Position numbers and translations under genes: made by a program
Shown: positions 11,653-22,002 of the stretch, in pieces
How positions within the stretch are numbered: position 1 is the stretch's first letter
Layout of the letters: each line of letters opens with the position of its first letter
Source: Daldinia sp. FL1419
Lineage: Eukaryota; Ascomycota; Sordariomycetes; Xylariales; Hypoxylaceae
Length of the DNA stretch: 64,000 bases
Assembly (NCBI GenBank): GCA_025201765.1
Contig: MU623343.1
Span: 490,830 to 554,829 of the forward strand
Reading direction: 5' to 3'
The notes under the pieces: model-generated
What the model was told of the DNA's origin: nothing
What the model saw: only the letters and a program-made list of their open reading frames with translations
The model's database searches: none

Positions 11653-12616
11653 TTTCTGCGATTTCGGGATCATTTACGTATAGCGGCTCATATTATGCCG
11701 CCTTTCAAGGTTTTTTTATGGTGGGTACATCTCAATATACTGGGCAGATCTTTAGCAAATAATTAGGGCTGAATTTCATGTAAAGTTATATGTACCTAGG
11801 TACATATCCTAGCTAGGTTGGCTAACCTAGACCCTTTCAGAGCGTACTAGAAATATCTTGTGGACCCATTTTCCAGTGTGGACAACAGCATTTTTACTAA
11901 GCAGCAACCCCTTTTCTAAGCATCGGCTCCTCTCTAAGCAACAAATATTTTGTAAGCCTCGGGTGGTTTTTGATCGACGTTAAATTCGAATTGGTACGGT
12001 GACCAGGCTAGAAATACCATGATATTACAAATAACATACGAAATATACACTATTTTATAATTCGAGTATTTCCATTAGCGGACGTAACGGCATAATGTAA
12101 AAAGCCTCGGGAAGAAAAGCATACGTCGGAGAGTACTAGTGTGATATTACTGAAAGAACGGGTCTGAGTAGGATTCCGGAACATGTATCATGCCGATTTG
12201 ACTATATTCGGCATTTCCGATCGACTACCCTGTCAGGATTCTAGCTTATATTACACGTAGAAGGTAGTCATCCGCCCAGTCCACCTCGTGAGTCGTGACA
12301 TACCCCCTTACGTCAAAGGGATTGAACTTTGGCTTGATTTTAGGTATCTACGTTGAGTACTGTTATTGGAATGGGTGTTATTACATACTTCCCGCGGAGC
12401 AGTCAATTGGAGCTAATATATCATATTAGCTATTAAAAAAACCCCGAATACGTAGAAGTAGGTAAGTTTACGCTTTGTGTAGTTGAAATTGCAGTATAAA
12501 TATCCATATGTCCAGAGAAGCATGTTTGATTTAATCATACTATCTATCCTAATAGTTCCTTTCAACAAAAGGAAATAAAACCAAACATCAAGCTCACTCT
12601 ATACCTACATACCAAC
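11653..12616. other. Intergenic, promoter side of the hydrolase gene
   Basis: Unremarkable sequence. TACCTAGGTAC-type palindromes lie at 11790-11830. The ~80 bases before the hydrolase ATG are A/C-rich, like a fungal 5' UTR. Confidence 0.4.
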
Positions 12617-13553
12617 ATGTCTAAACCTACAATCTTGATCGTTGGCGGTTCATTCGCCCCTCCTAGCGTCTACGATAATATTGTCGATGCTATTACAGCA
12701 AAAGGCTATGATATTAGAGCTTTGCATTATCCAAGCATTGGCTTAAGGGATGGGCCAAAGACGGAAAAGCTGCCAACTATGTACGACGACGCTGCCTTTG
12801 TCGCCAAGGAGGTATCTAAACTTGCAGACGAGGGAAAAGACGGTGAGCTTCATAAAGTCCCCAAGCCTAACTTCGTAGATGTGATTACCCAAGGGTAATA
12901 CTGACGCTAGATGCTGTAGTCCTGCTAGTCGCCCATTCTTATGGAGGCGTGCCAGCCACCGAGAGTACGAAGGGACTTACAAAGAAGGAGAGACAGAGTC
13001 AAGGAAAAGGGGGAGGAATTACCAGACTCGCGTATATGACATCTCTAGTACCCCCCGTAGGAGGTTCTTCACGCGGCCTTTTATCAGAAATACCCAGCGA
13101 AAATCGTATCGAGTTCAAAATTGACGTTAGTCTATTTTCTCTTCCCTCCCCCCTATCTGTACATACACACCATTAACACTATTGTAACAGGAGCAAGGAT
13201 GGATGGACTACGTCGACTTGCCTGCCGCTGCTGCGCTGATCGTCTCAGATCTTCCTGACGCGAAAGAGAGAGAAGCAATCGTTGGAAAATTCCAAACTCA
13301 TTCGTCCGCTAGTTTCGCTACCGAACTAACACATGCCGGGTACAAGGACGTCCCAGTATCGTACTTGTTCTGTGAGGCAGATGCCGTTCTTCCCCTCAAG
13401 TACCAGAAGGATTGGATCGATTTGATTGAGAAAGAGAGTGGTAACAAGGTCGATGTCACGTCTTTGCAAGTTGGTCACTGTCCTAGCTACACCAAGCCAC
13501 AAGAAACGATCGATTGGATTATAAACGCAGCAGTGAAGAGCGAAAGCAATTAG
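12617..13553 (+). CDS. Alpha/beta hydrolase, 267 aa, 3 exons
   Basis: Exons 12617-12842, 12911-13125 and 13191-13553. Intron 1 has GTGAGC and a CTGAC branch point; intron 2 has GTTAGT and ends ACAG. The protein starts ILIVGGSFAPPSVYD, the first strand and oxyanion region of a single-domain alpha/beta hydrolase. The catalytic triad can be read as Ser85 in AHSYGG, Asp211 in FCEADAV and His243 in QVGHCPS. There is no signal peptide, so it is probably cytosolic. The length is normal for the small esterase/salicylate-esterase-like group of this fold. The substrate cannot be told from sequence. It lies 730 bp upstream of a second hydrolase on the same strand, which may hint at a shared catabolic role but is weak evidence. 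Confidence 0.88.
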
Positions 13554-14283
13554 GCCATCACAGGTACTGTCACGGTCTATATGATTCAGAGGTAGATATA
13601 TCTTGAGGTGGTTAGAATAAATCACTTTTCTATTTCTTTAGGGGGGCCACATGACAGGTACCGACACATTCAATGTATACCAGTCGCTTGCAGTAGGTAA
13701 ATTATACTGAATCTATAACGCACTTGAATGGTATAGGGTATATGTGCAAAACTATAAAGTATGAGAAACAGCTATAAACATAGGATAAATGCACCCGTAT
13801 ATTGAGAATTTAAGTTACTGTTTTCAGTTTTATACTATCTTTCGATAATTTCTATTAAATTAACTACTTCGATGGCAATTCAGAGAGCAGCTCAGCTCTG
13901 TTCCAAGAGACAAGTGGATAAATGCGTTCCCGATATCTTGTATAAATCTAACTCAAATTCGAGACAGAATGTATGAAGCGCTTCATGAGCATTCTATATG
14001 CTTGATATTTTGAGTACCCAAGGGTCGATAGACATCTTACTAGACTGCTACCAACCAACACAAAATGATTTGGGCACGCATTCGCCCTTGTACCGATTCC
14101 CGGAGATAATGCAGGGTTCCACTGATTTCTCTTAACAATGTCTAAAAGCCGAGAGGAGAATGCTAGATAAAGTTATGGATTCTTTAACTTCCAAGTGTTA
14201 AGTAGAAATCGACACGATAATCCAAGTATCCAGTGGTTAGGTCTATCAAACATAGAAGTATATGAAAACCCAAAGGGGGCGAC
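13554..14283. other. Intergenic between the two hydrolases
   Basis: Holds the 3' UTR of the first gene and the promoter of the second. No other gene is seen. Confidence 0.45.
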
Positions 14284-15245
14284 ATGTCGAAATACAGCGA
14301 AGCATGCTGCAAGTACGATTCTCCCATTTTGCGACGACCCTTTATAGATGTAATTTGATATACTCACTAGTCATACCATATAGGATCCCCCCCGTTGTTG
14401 ACCAAGGCTATGAGCCGAAGGGAACGTATGCTGAATTAAACGGTACTAAATTTTGTAAGTATCCAAAATTATATGCATGGGGGGTAGCATCTTATATTGA
14501 TACTTTCCACGAAGATGTAACTGGTCCACCAGATTCGGATAAAGCAATTTTAGCAGTTTACGACGCCTTCGGCTTTTACCCACAAACGATTCAAGGGCTG
14601 GATATTCTGGCGTACGGTTGCTCCGACAGGAAGTATCAGGTGTTTATGCCCGACTTCTTCAATGGCAATCCAGCTGAATTGGAATGGTACCCGCCGACGG
14701 ACGATGATAAAAAGGCCAGAATAGGCAGATGGTTCCAGGAGACTGCTTTAGTATGTGTTTCGTGTTACTAACTCTTCGTAATCCGTGTATCACCATGAGA
14801 AAGCACTAACGTCGATATCTGCCTATAGTGGTCAAACCACATACATAAAATCCCAGACTTTCTCACAGCGGCCAATATCCATAACGGCAACATCAAATCA
14901 TGGGGAATGATGGGCTACTGCTGGGGAGGTAAGATGGCCAGTATAGTCGCCGGCCGCGATGATAATTTCTTTAAGGCTGCCGTTCAGACGTCTCCAGGAA
15001 TGATTGACGCGGGGGACGCCGCGAATGTCAAGATTCCTACAATGGTGCTTGCGTCGAGGGATGAGGCTGTCGAAGACGTTGAGAAGTACGAAAAGAACCT
15101 TAATGTCCCAAAACACGTTGAAATTTTCGAGGACCAGATTCACGGCTTCATGAGCGCTCGCGCTGATCTCAAGGATGCCAGAGTGAAAGCAGAGTATGAA
15201 AGGGGTTACAAACTTGCTCTGGGGTTCTTCCATGACCATTTGTGA
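14284..15245 (+). CDS. Dienelactone hydrolase family protein, 250 aa, 4 exons
   Basis: Exons 14284-14312, 14384-14454, 14515-14750 and 14829-15245. The short first exon (MSKYSEACCK) is joined through GTACGA...ATAG to IPPVVDQGYEPKG. A second intron with GTAAGT restores the family phrase KFYVTGPPDS, and a third has GTATGT with a CTAAC branch. The triad is Cys143 (GYCWGG), Asp190 (ASRDEAV) and His217 (QIHGFMSAR); Cys rather than Ser as nucleophile is the mark of dienelactone hydrolases. In bacteria this family opens dienelactones in chlorocatechol breakdown. Fungal members are numerous and mostly of unknown substrate. The protein is probably cytosolic. The open frame running through intron 1 is misleading and starts 22 bases too early. 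Confidence 0.9.
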
Positions 15246-15997
15246 GATGGTATCCTTATCTATCTTGGTTCTTAGGGAATATCATGGGGCCTTGAATAGG
15301 TACCTAGCTTCTCTGTGCGACTAATATCTTAAGGTAGCACACACACATACTACCCATCATCGATACAACAACAATCATCATGACCTTGTGTTATCCCTCA
15401 CGCTGTACAGCATCATGCTTGTCATCCCAACAGCGGCTCATTACGCAGAACGTCCTATCCACGAGCAAGGACCACAACCCGCCTTAGAATGTTCACTACA
15501 GATAATGATATTAAGAGGTAGGTTTACACCCGCAATTCCGTAGCCCCCACAAAGTACCTAGTTGACATAGATCTTGATTTTTTTTATAAGTAAACCGATT
15601 GATGCATCAATACTCACATGCCTATATTGTGTGGACTGCATGAGCTGTTAGAACGGAATAATAGGGGGCGTTCAATCCTGGCGGAATAATCCTACACGTC
15701 GGACCCAAGCGATATAACTGAATCACTCACCACATCTAAAAGGCACATTCATAGTGAGTTTATACCATGATATGGATGCTTGGGAAAGGCTGCAATATAT
15801 AAATGAGACTTTAGCAAAAAAAGATTTCAATCGATGCTCCCTGTTAGCAACCTCCTCCTCCTCCTAACTGTGGTTTTTCTTCAGCCAGACTACCATCGAG
15901 TTCTAATACAAACTTTTACTTAGACTAGGTTCGTATTGTAATTTGTCTCCGACTATTCTAGGAACCTCATCGTTATTGCCCGGCCACTTCTCTCAAG
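15246..15997. other. Intergenic, no gene seen
   Basis: Contains a CCTCCTCCTCCTCC tract at about 15850 and pyrimidine-rich sequence before the next gene, typical of a fungal core promoter. Confidence 0.4.
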
Positions 15998-16885
15998 ATG
16001 GCTAGCGGAGGCTGGCCCAACCAACACGAATGCGAAGACCCGAACGCATGCAATTACTGCAAGGGGCGTAAAAAAGGCAAGGACTCCAATAGTATTGGGC
16101 TGTGCGGGATGGCTAGATGCAATGAGCGCTTGAGCACTACTAGTAGACGGTATTGCGATTACCACCGCGCCAAGATAAGTGAGACTAATCAAACGCGTGC
16201 AAAAGAGCTGCGGGATGAGAGGAGGGCTCAGGGAACGTGTGTAGAGTGCGGTGGGACAATGTCGCCTAACTCCAAAAGCTATTGCAACTTCCATTACGAC
16301 CGGAAAAGGTCCTATCATGACCGACTAAAGGCAGGGGGTAGAGCCGCGACGGACCAGCGTGGCCCCGAACCACAAGAGGCTGAACAAGATGATATCTTTG
16401 GTAGTAGCATTGCGGGAGATATGAACAACGCTCTAGCTGCCGGCCTTTCTCAGGGGGAGTCTTCGATTATCGCCATGTCTAACGATACCTCCGTCGACCC
16501 TGGTTATATATATCCTAGTTATATCGATACCGGGGCAGCTCAGTACGGGAGCTTCGTTGACGATCTTATGGGATATACATATAACGCCCTAGCCACCGGT
16601 AGTACGCAGGATAGTCTTACTCAGAATTGCCCTTCAACCTACGTCGGACTAGACCCGAGTTTCCTTGACCTCGGATATACCAACGACCTGGGAAGCTTTT
16701 ACACTACCATGCCTACTGGCGTCCAGCCAACTCTCTACAACTCGGGGTGCACTAATCAGTACCAAGACCCCCAGTACCTCTATTATCAATCCTTTCAATC
16801 ACAAGACGATTCCGGCTCCGCTCACCAGGGTTCCAGTGGTGTCCAAGCCCCACGAGCTGAATATGAGGGTGATGCGTACGATTAA
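15998..16885 (+). CDS. Orphan protein with a duplicated Cys/His motif, 295 aa
   Basis: A single exon. Residues about 10-110 are Cys/His-rich and basic. Two related units can be aligned: GLCGMARCNERLSTTSRRYC-DYH and GTCVECGGTMSPNSKSYC-NFH, that is C-x2/4-C-x9/10-YC-x2-H. Each is followed by a charged helix-like segment (TRAKELRDERR and DRKRSYHDR). This suggests two small zinc-binding units with basic tails and so possibly nucleic-acid binding. An extra CEDPNACNYC lies at the N terminus. Residues about 120-295 are acidic, rich in Tyr, Ser, Gly and Asn, and poor in Lys, as in many activation domains. It does not fit the Zn2Cys6 or C2H2 consensus. A transcription factor of an undescribed class is my inference; function is unknown. 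Confidence 0.75.
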   Translation: MASGGWPNQHECEDPNACNYCKGRKKGKDSNSIGLCGMARCNERLSTTSRRYCDYHRAKISETNQTRAKELRDERRAQGTCVECGGTMSPNSKSYCNFHYDRKRSYHDRLKAGGRAATDQRGPEPQEAEQDDIFGSSIAGDMNNALAAGLSQGESSIIAMSNDTSVDPGYIYPSYIDTGAAQYGSFVDDLMGYTYNALATGSTQDSLTQNCPSTYVGLDPSFLDLGYTNDLGSFYTTMPTGVQPTLYNSGCTNQYQDPQYLYYQSFQSQDDSGSAHQGSSGVQAPRAEYEGDAYD

Positions 16886-17683
16886 TGGATAAAGTGAGGA
16901 TATTCACATGGGAGCACACTGATGTTGCTATGAGCGTATCATCATTATTGATTGTTTTAATGAATAGATGGAGATAGTCTAGCCGTATAGTAGAGGAGTT
17001 CAGAGTATACCTCCAAAGTATAGCTTAGGCACATATGTAAGTAGGTCGCTAGGTGAAATTACTCGGGGTTTATTTTCGTTACGTTGTGATGTTGACTTTT
17101 TGATTAATGAGGTAGTAATGCATTATCGGTGCCTTGCGGTGACTTGGAATGGTCTGAGTTTGATGCAACTCGAATGTAGGACCTAAGTGTGTAAGCCAAC
17201 GATTGTAAAATTCGTGTAAATAAGTAAATAAACTACCTTGAATAATAGCAAAGTACTTCTTGTGGTGAAGATGAGGTGGAATTAGGTTGAAGTGAGGTCA
17301 TGTATTAATTGCGTATCTTATCGCATACACCGCGTACCTAAGCAGCTAAGTACTGTATGTAGATAGTGGACCTGTGCGATAGCTATTGTATTGGGTCGTT
17401 TTGTGGGTCGCACCCTTTCAACACGCTTCGACGCGTCAAGCTTCCAGCACGCACCCTAAACTTTACTTTACTCCTCTCCCCACTCACAATCTCACAATCT
17501 CACCATCCTTCCTTTATCATTTCGTGTTGCATATTATCCCCCATCCTCCAACTGTATAGCAATATACCTTACGCAACCATCTTAAGCACTTTCTACCATG
17601 CGCTAGCCGACAATCGGTTTTTAAAAATTACCATACTACTCTACTAATTTTATATTGTACTAAATAAATTTCAATTGTCGACT
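16886..17683. other. Intergenic, no gene seen
   Basis: Ends with a pyrimidine-rich stretch (17455-17600) typical of a promoter and 5' UTR. The 93-residue ORF there is a by-product of the CT-rich sequence. Confidence 0.4.
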
Positions 17684-19471
17684 ATGCCGCGTTCTAAGAG
17701 AACACGCGTCGCGACGACTCGAACAGTCGCAAAGGTCGCAAGCCCCGAGCCCGCCGTGGTCTCGAAGCAGACCCTCGAAACTAGCTCAGACATATATGAT
17801 GTGAGTGACCGGGAAAAGGAAAAGGGGAAAAGGAGGCGTGAATCGATGCGCGGTGCAGATACCAATACGCGCACACGATCCACATCTTCACATCAGCTTA
17901 AAGCATTGGAAGTCGCGCGAGAACGACGCGATTCTGCTATGAATAGGCTGGAAAATATGACATCGACCTCGAGTAATCAGGCAGATGAGCCCGAAGAAGG
18001 ATCAGAAATATCTGTCGAATTAGGTCGCAAAGCGGCCGGGACCCCACAGCAGAGAAGAATGGCGGATATGTCAGGACTAGACCTAGATGATTCCGCCTTT
18101 GACGACCTAAATATGACATTCGATACTGCAGGTCCAGCAAGTGCACAGCGATCAACCAATACGTCTAGTTTGTCCGCCAGCGCTTTTAAACGGCGACCCC
18201 GCGCGGGTAGCTTTCTAGGTGGTGGGGATGGTTATATTCGCCCTAGCAGTCGGACGGGTCCCAACACACCCGCCTTTAGCTCGACGTTTAACATTGGTAT
18301 GTTTAGGAGGAGAGCGCGAGAGCCCAGTATTCTTGGTACTGCACAAAAGCCGCGCCCCCAAATATCAGAGCCCGAGCCAGAGTCTGATCAGAACGAAAAC
18401 GAAAACGAAGACGAAGATGAAGGAGCCGTCGATGAAGACGGCTTTGCTCCCGAAGCCGAATCAACCCCACTTAGACCTTCTAAGAGACGTTCTGGAGGGG
18501 TTGAAGCTGGTCCAACGTCGCCACAAGATTTATCACGCGCAAATACGCGTAAGCGAAAATCTTCGGAGGGCCATGAGCGCCGCGCAAGATCATCCCCGTT
18601 CGAAGATCATGAACCTGTCGAGGATCCCGTAGTGCAGCAATCAGATTCAGAATTATCATCTCCCCCATCTACCCCTCAGCGTCGACAGCAGAGCAGTAGA
18701 CCTGTAACACCTATTATGGACGAGGAGCTTATGGCCCCTCCTTTGAGTAGTGGTTCCTCTACGGGAGGCTCAGAAGTCTGGCCACCCCTCCAATCTCTGA
18801 CGCGAACTCGTCTCAGACGGCCTGCTCCAGCCCTCCAAAGGACCCCGGTTGCAAATGATGATGTCTCCGATATGTCTTCACCGCCCTCCCTCACTTATTC
18901 TCCCAATTACGGCGAGCCTTCCCCACCGCCGCGGCAGGCCGCAAAGCCAAAGCGCAAAGCCTCCTCCACGGTGGAACCCAAACTTACGACAGCTGATTTG
19001 GCGGGCTTATTACCGCGTCGGCGCCGCAGGAACGTCCGGACCGGTGACGAGGATTCGGACGCGGAAATTGACATCTCCGGCCTAGGCGACGACGATGACG
19101 AGCTCACTTACCTCGATGTCCGAGCCCGGCGTCATCCAGCGCGACCGGGCTCCCGAGCGGGGCAGTCCAAGAACCAAAATACCGGAAAGGCGCGTGGTAA
19201 ATCCGCGAAGCAGGCTAGCAGCGCTAATAGACGTACCACGATCACGTACGGACGAACATCGGACAAGGAGAACCAAGGAGAGTCCGATGGCGGCGAAGCA
19301 GAAGACGGTGAATCCGACGAGCAGCGGGACGGAGAGGGGAGCAGCCAGGCAATAGTCTCCCGAGTGGGCGAGGAGCTAAAGAACGCGGCACGTAAGTTCC
19401 AGGAGGTGGATAAGTGGCAGCTCGATTACGAGGAGATGACGCAGAGTAGTTCGCCACGAGACGCTCGCTAA
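17684..19471 (+). CDS. Disordered nuclear protein with KEN box, 595 aa
   Basis: A single exon. The ATG at 17684 (MPRSKRTRV) is the first Met; the open frame begins earlier only at a TTG. The protein is almost wholly low complexity: Ser, Pro, Arg, Glu and Asp patches, several basic clusters that could be nuclear localisation signals (KRRRES, RRRRRN), acidic runs (NENENEDEDE), and many SP/TP sites typical of Cdk targets. A KEN motif at 528-530 (SDKENQG) is a classic APC/C degron. The only part that looks folded is the extreme C terminus, ELKNAARKFQEVDKWQLDYE, at about residues 564-583. I recognise no catalytic domain. A cell-cycle-regulated chromosome protein is the best inference; the C-terminal E-x-D-x-W feature recalls sororin but is not proof. 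Long antisense frames over this gene are shadows of its GC-rich codons. Confidence 0.85.
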   Translation: MPRSKRTRVATTRTVAKVASPEPAVVSKQTLETSSDIYDVSDREKEKGKRRRESMRGADTNTRTRSTSSHQLKALEVARERRDSAMNRLENMTSTSSNQADEPEEGSEISVELGRKAAGTPQQRRMADMSGLDLDDSAFDDLNMTFDTAGPASAQRSTNTSSLSASAFKRRPRAGSFLGGGDGYIRPSSRTGPNTPAFSSTFNIGMFRRRAREPSILGTAQKPRPQISEPEPESDQNENENEDEDEGAVDEDGFAPEAESTPLRPSKRRSGGVEAGPTSPQDLSRANTRKRKSSEGHERRARSSPFEDHEPVEDPVVQQSDSELSSPPSTPQRRQQSSRPVTPIMDEELMAPPLSSGSSTGGSEVWPPLQSLTRTRLRRPAPALQRTPVANDDVSDMSSPPSLTYSPNYGEPSPPPRQAAKPKRKASSTVEPKLTTADLAGLLPRRRRRNVRTGDEDSDAEIDISGLGDDDDELTYLDVRARRHPARPGSRAGQSKNQNTGKARGKSAKQASSANRRTTITYGRTSDKENQGESDGGEAEDGESDEQRDGEGSSQAIVSRVGEELKNAARKFQEVDKWQLDYEEMTQSSSPRDAR

Positions 19472-19999
19472 AACCGAAAAGTATTATTTTTATTCTTGGG
19501 AGATATGGGAAAGGGGTCTGGGAGTAGGGTTCAGGGGTTGAGGGGTTGAAGGTCGTCCAGTCATGATGCATGATGCTTAACATGGGTCTTCATTAACGTG
19601 CTAGCGTTTAAAAGTCAGCTAGCTATGTTTATTGCTTTCGAAGGGCTATGAAAATCCGGTTGCATGAATATAAGCGCATATAATATAAAGGAGATGGTAG
19701 CCCGAGCCTCGATGAACCCCAGCCGACCATCTACATTTGCTATGCACGATCTTTTTGTGCCGTATCATATCTTCCGGGGGCTTGTGATCATATCGATAAC
19801 CCTTCACCCACGAATATAATATTTTAGAAGCATAGCTCTAACCACGTCCAGCCCAACTCCGAGAACGCCAAACCATGCATTTCGTAGAATTCGTCAACCA
19901 GTCAGCGAACCTCGCTACTCTTACAATACCCGAACCCGAGCCCGAACTAATTGGATTCCATCCCTTAACTCGAGACGACCTTATTGTCTAATGTAAATT
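19472..19999. other. Convergent 3' region
   Basis: 3' UTRs of the two flanking convergent genes. A 38-codon + strand frame starts at 19875 (MHFVEFVNQSANLATL) but has no support as a gene. Confidence 0.4.
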
Positions 20000-21087
20000 C
20001 TACGACCTTAAGGAAACGCTCTCTAGAATCTGTTCCACCGTAGGAAGTAAGTCGACGATTCTATTAGCGTCGCGCAGCGCTATCGTCACGGCGTCGGGTA
20101 CCAAGCCCGTCGTCAGTAATTTCTATACGAAATTAAGTCAGCTTTTTCCTATTCCGATATTCTTCTTACGCTCTCTGCCATCAGGTTTCAAGAATGTTGG
20201 TCGAGGGTGGATAAATGAAGAAAGACAAGAATTTGGTGAGAGAAAAAAAAAAAAAAAAGAAAGAAACTTACCCTCTTAACATCCTCAAAACCCAACTCCT
20301 TAGCTGTATACTCGCGCGTAACCTCCTCGGCCGCGAAATCGACGTAAATACGCGTATCCCGAATGCGCACGACGACGTTATCCAAACGCATGAAGAGCCT
20401 GGCAAGCAGCAGCATCCGGCGCTCGTGCACGCGCACCTTGACGCTTAGGACGCTGATCCCGTTGTCGTCGAGCTCACTCTCGTACAGCATGACCTCGTCG
20501 AAGAAAAGGATCGGATCGCGACGCTTGAGCAGCTCGATCGGGATCGGGTTGTGCGACGGCGCGAAGGAGAATCTGTCGGTTTGCTTTTCTGAGGGTTCCT
20601 GTTGCATTGGGCCCTTGGACGCCTCGTTACTCCCGTCGTCATCGGCGGCGCCCGTTGGCGGTACATCTCGGGACGAAGGCGGGATAACCGTGCCCCGGTA
20701 CGTAGTGCTGTAACTCCAATCATACGGCCTAACCACATCTTTAATCCCCGCGCTCGTCTGCTCGCGGCTCGCCGACCAGCTCTTGGCGTACGCGACCTGG
20801 AGCATATTCCGATCCGTCTTGTCGACCGCGTCCAGCGCGTCCCGGGCGTTGAATTCGATAGCCCATCCGGACGGCGCGTGTCGCACCGCCACCAGGTTGT
20901 CCCCGAAAATCATCTCCGGCACGGGTATGCCCAGGTCCCGCTCTAGGGCCTCGATGGGCCCGGCTTTGGAGATGGGGAGTTTTCGCGTCGAGATTACGAA
21001 GGAGCCTTGCCGGTGGGATGTTGTTGCTTGCGCGATGTGGTCTGGCCGTGGGAAGGGCTCGTTGGGAGAGGTTATGTGGGCTGCCAT
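20000..21087 (-). CDS. tip41: Tip41-family TOR-signalling protein, 312 aa, 2 exons
   Basis: Exon 1 is 21087-20272 and exon 2 is 20122-20000. The 149-nt intron has GTAAGT, a long T tract and ends GTATAG. The family core is plain: GIPVPEMIFGDNLV, WAIEFNARDALDAVD, LQVAYAKSW, VVRPYDWSYSTTYRG, RRDPILFFDEVMLYESELDD, VHERRMLLLARLFMRLDNV and REYTAKELGFEDVK. Exon 2 supplies the C-terminal helix TGLVPDAVTIALRDANRIVD. In yeast Tip41 binds Tap42 and opposes TORC1 control of PP2A-like phosphatases; human TIPRL binds PP2A, PP4 and PP6 catalytic subunits. The ATG at 21087 is preferred because the longer frame opens with TTG. A variable acidic insert lies at about 150-185. Confidence 0.95.
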
Positions 21088-22002
21088 GGTGAGAGCTTTG
21101 GGAGGGTTGCGGACCAAGTGATGGTGAGTTGGTGTGTTAGTTTAGTCGAGTGGAAATAATAGTTCAATGGTTGAAGTTGTCAAGCTCTTAAGAAAGTTAA
21201 AAGTAGAGCTTAGCGTGGAGGGGCAGAGCTTCCGTCACAGCGGGGCCCGACAGTGGTACCGATGTAACTGGGCTAGGTACGTACCCGAGATACATGTATA
21301 CCGGGCACCTATTAACCTAGAATAAATTTACAACGGAAACTTTCTCATCTAAATAATTAATAATAATAGATATCCCATTTTCGGTCTAGATGCAAATTGG
21401 TTCGGTATTTTCTACAGACGTAATCACTCTGGTCTGCTCTTCCTATAAATAGGTACCTATATATGTAGACGTATAATACCTACCCACATGTGTATAAGTG
21501 AGTGTATTAACCCAAGTTTGGTCTGTCAAACTCGGCAATTAAGTCCTCGAACTCAACTCATTGCTATACTGTAAGACTTCCCAATGGCATGCTTCAACTC
21601 TGCATGATAGAGAATCATCACCGCCATAACCTTCAAACGTGTTGAGATTCGAGAACATGGCTGTCGCGGCGTATTCAATGGCGTCCATCTTTTAAACCTT
21701 TTTTCATACCGACTTCTTTAGTTAAGTCTGCAGAGTGCCATAAAGTTCCAAAGATAAAAGATGGCCCAACCAAACGCGGCGAATCTTGATCGCCGAATGC
21801 CTAATACTCTGGTATTGCTGGGGATATGTATAGTCTCGTAGATAAGACACAGGCTTCGATCCCGCCACCACAGTGTCTTGTCCAGCTATAACGACATGGC
21901 TTTTGTATCCCTATTCCCGTCGTCGCCGGGGATCCTCAGCGGGGCAGTAGAGCCATAAGCTTAGACTGAGTTGAAAAGATAAATCCGTTCTCATAAAATC
22001 TT
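21088..22002. other. Intergenic between tip41 and swc5
   Basis: Promoter of tip41 and 3' region of swc5. AT-rich with TACCTATATATGTAG-type sequence around 21450. No further gene is seen. Confidence 0.4.

Noticed and set aside
14262..14771. Open frame starting MKTQRGRHVE as the start of the dienelactone hydrolase
   Set aside because: It reads through two introns; splicing from the ATG at 14284 restores the family N terminus and the KFYVTGPPDS phrase exactly.
18676..19583. Several long minus-strand ORFs opposite the KEN-box gene
   Set aside because: They mirror the GC-rich, Arg/Ser-rich codons of the + strand gene, have no domain or splice logic, and the + frame is open for 595 codons.
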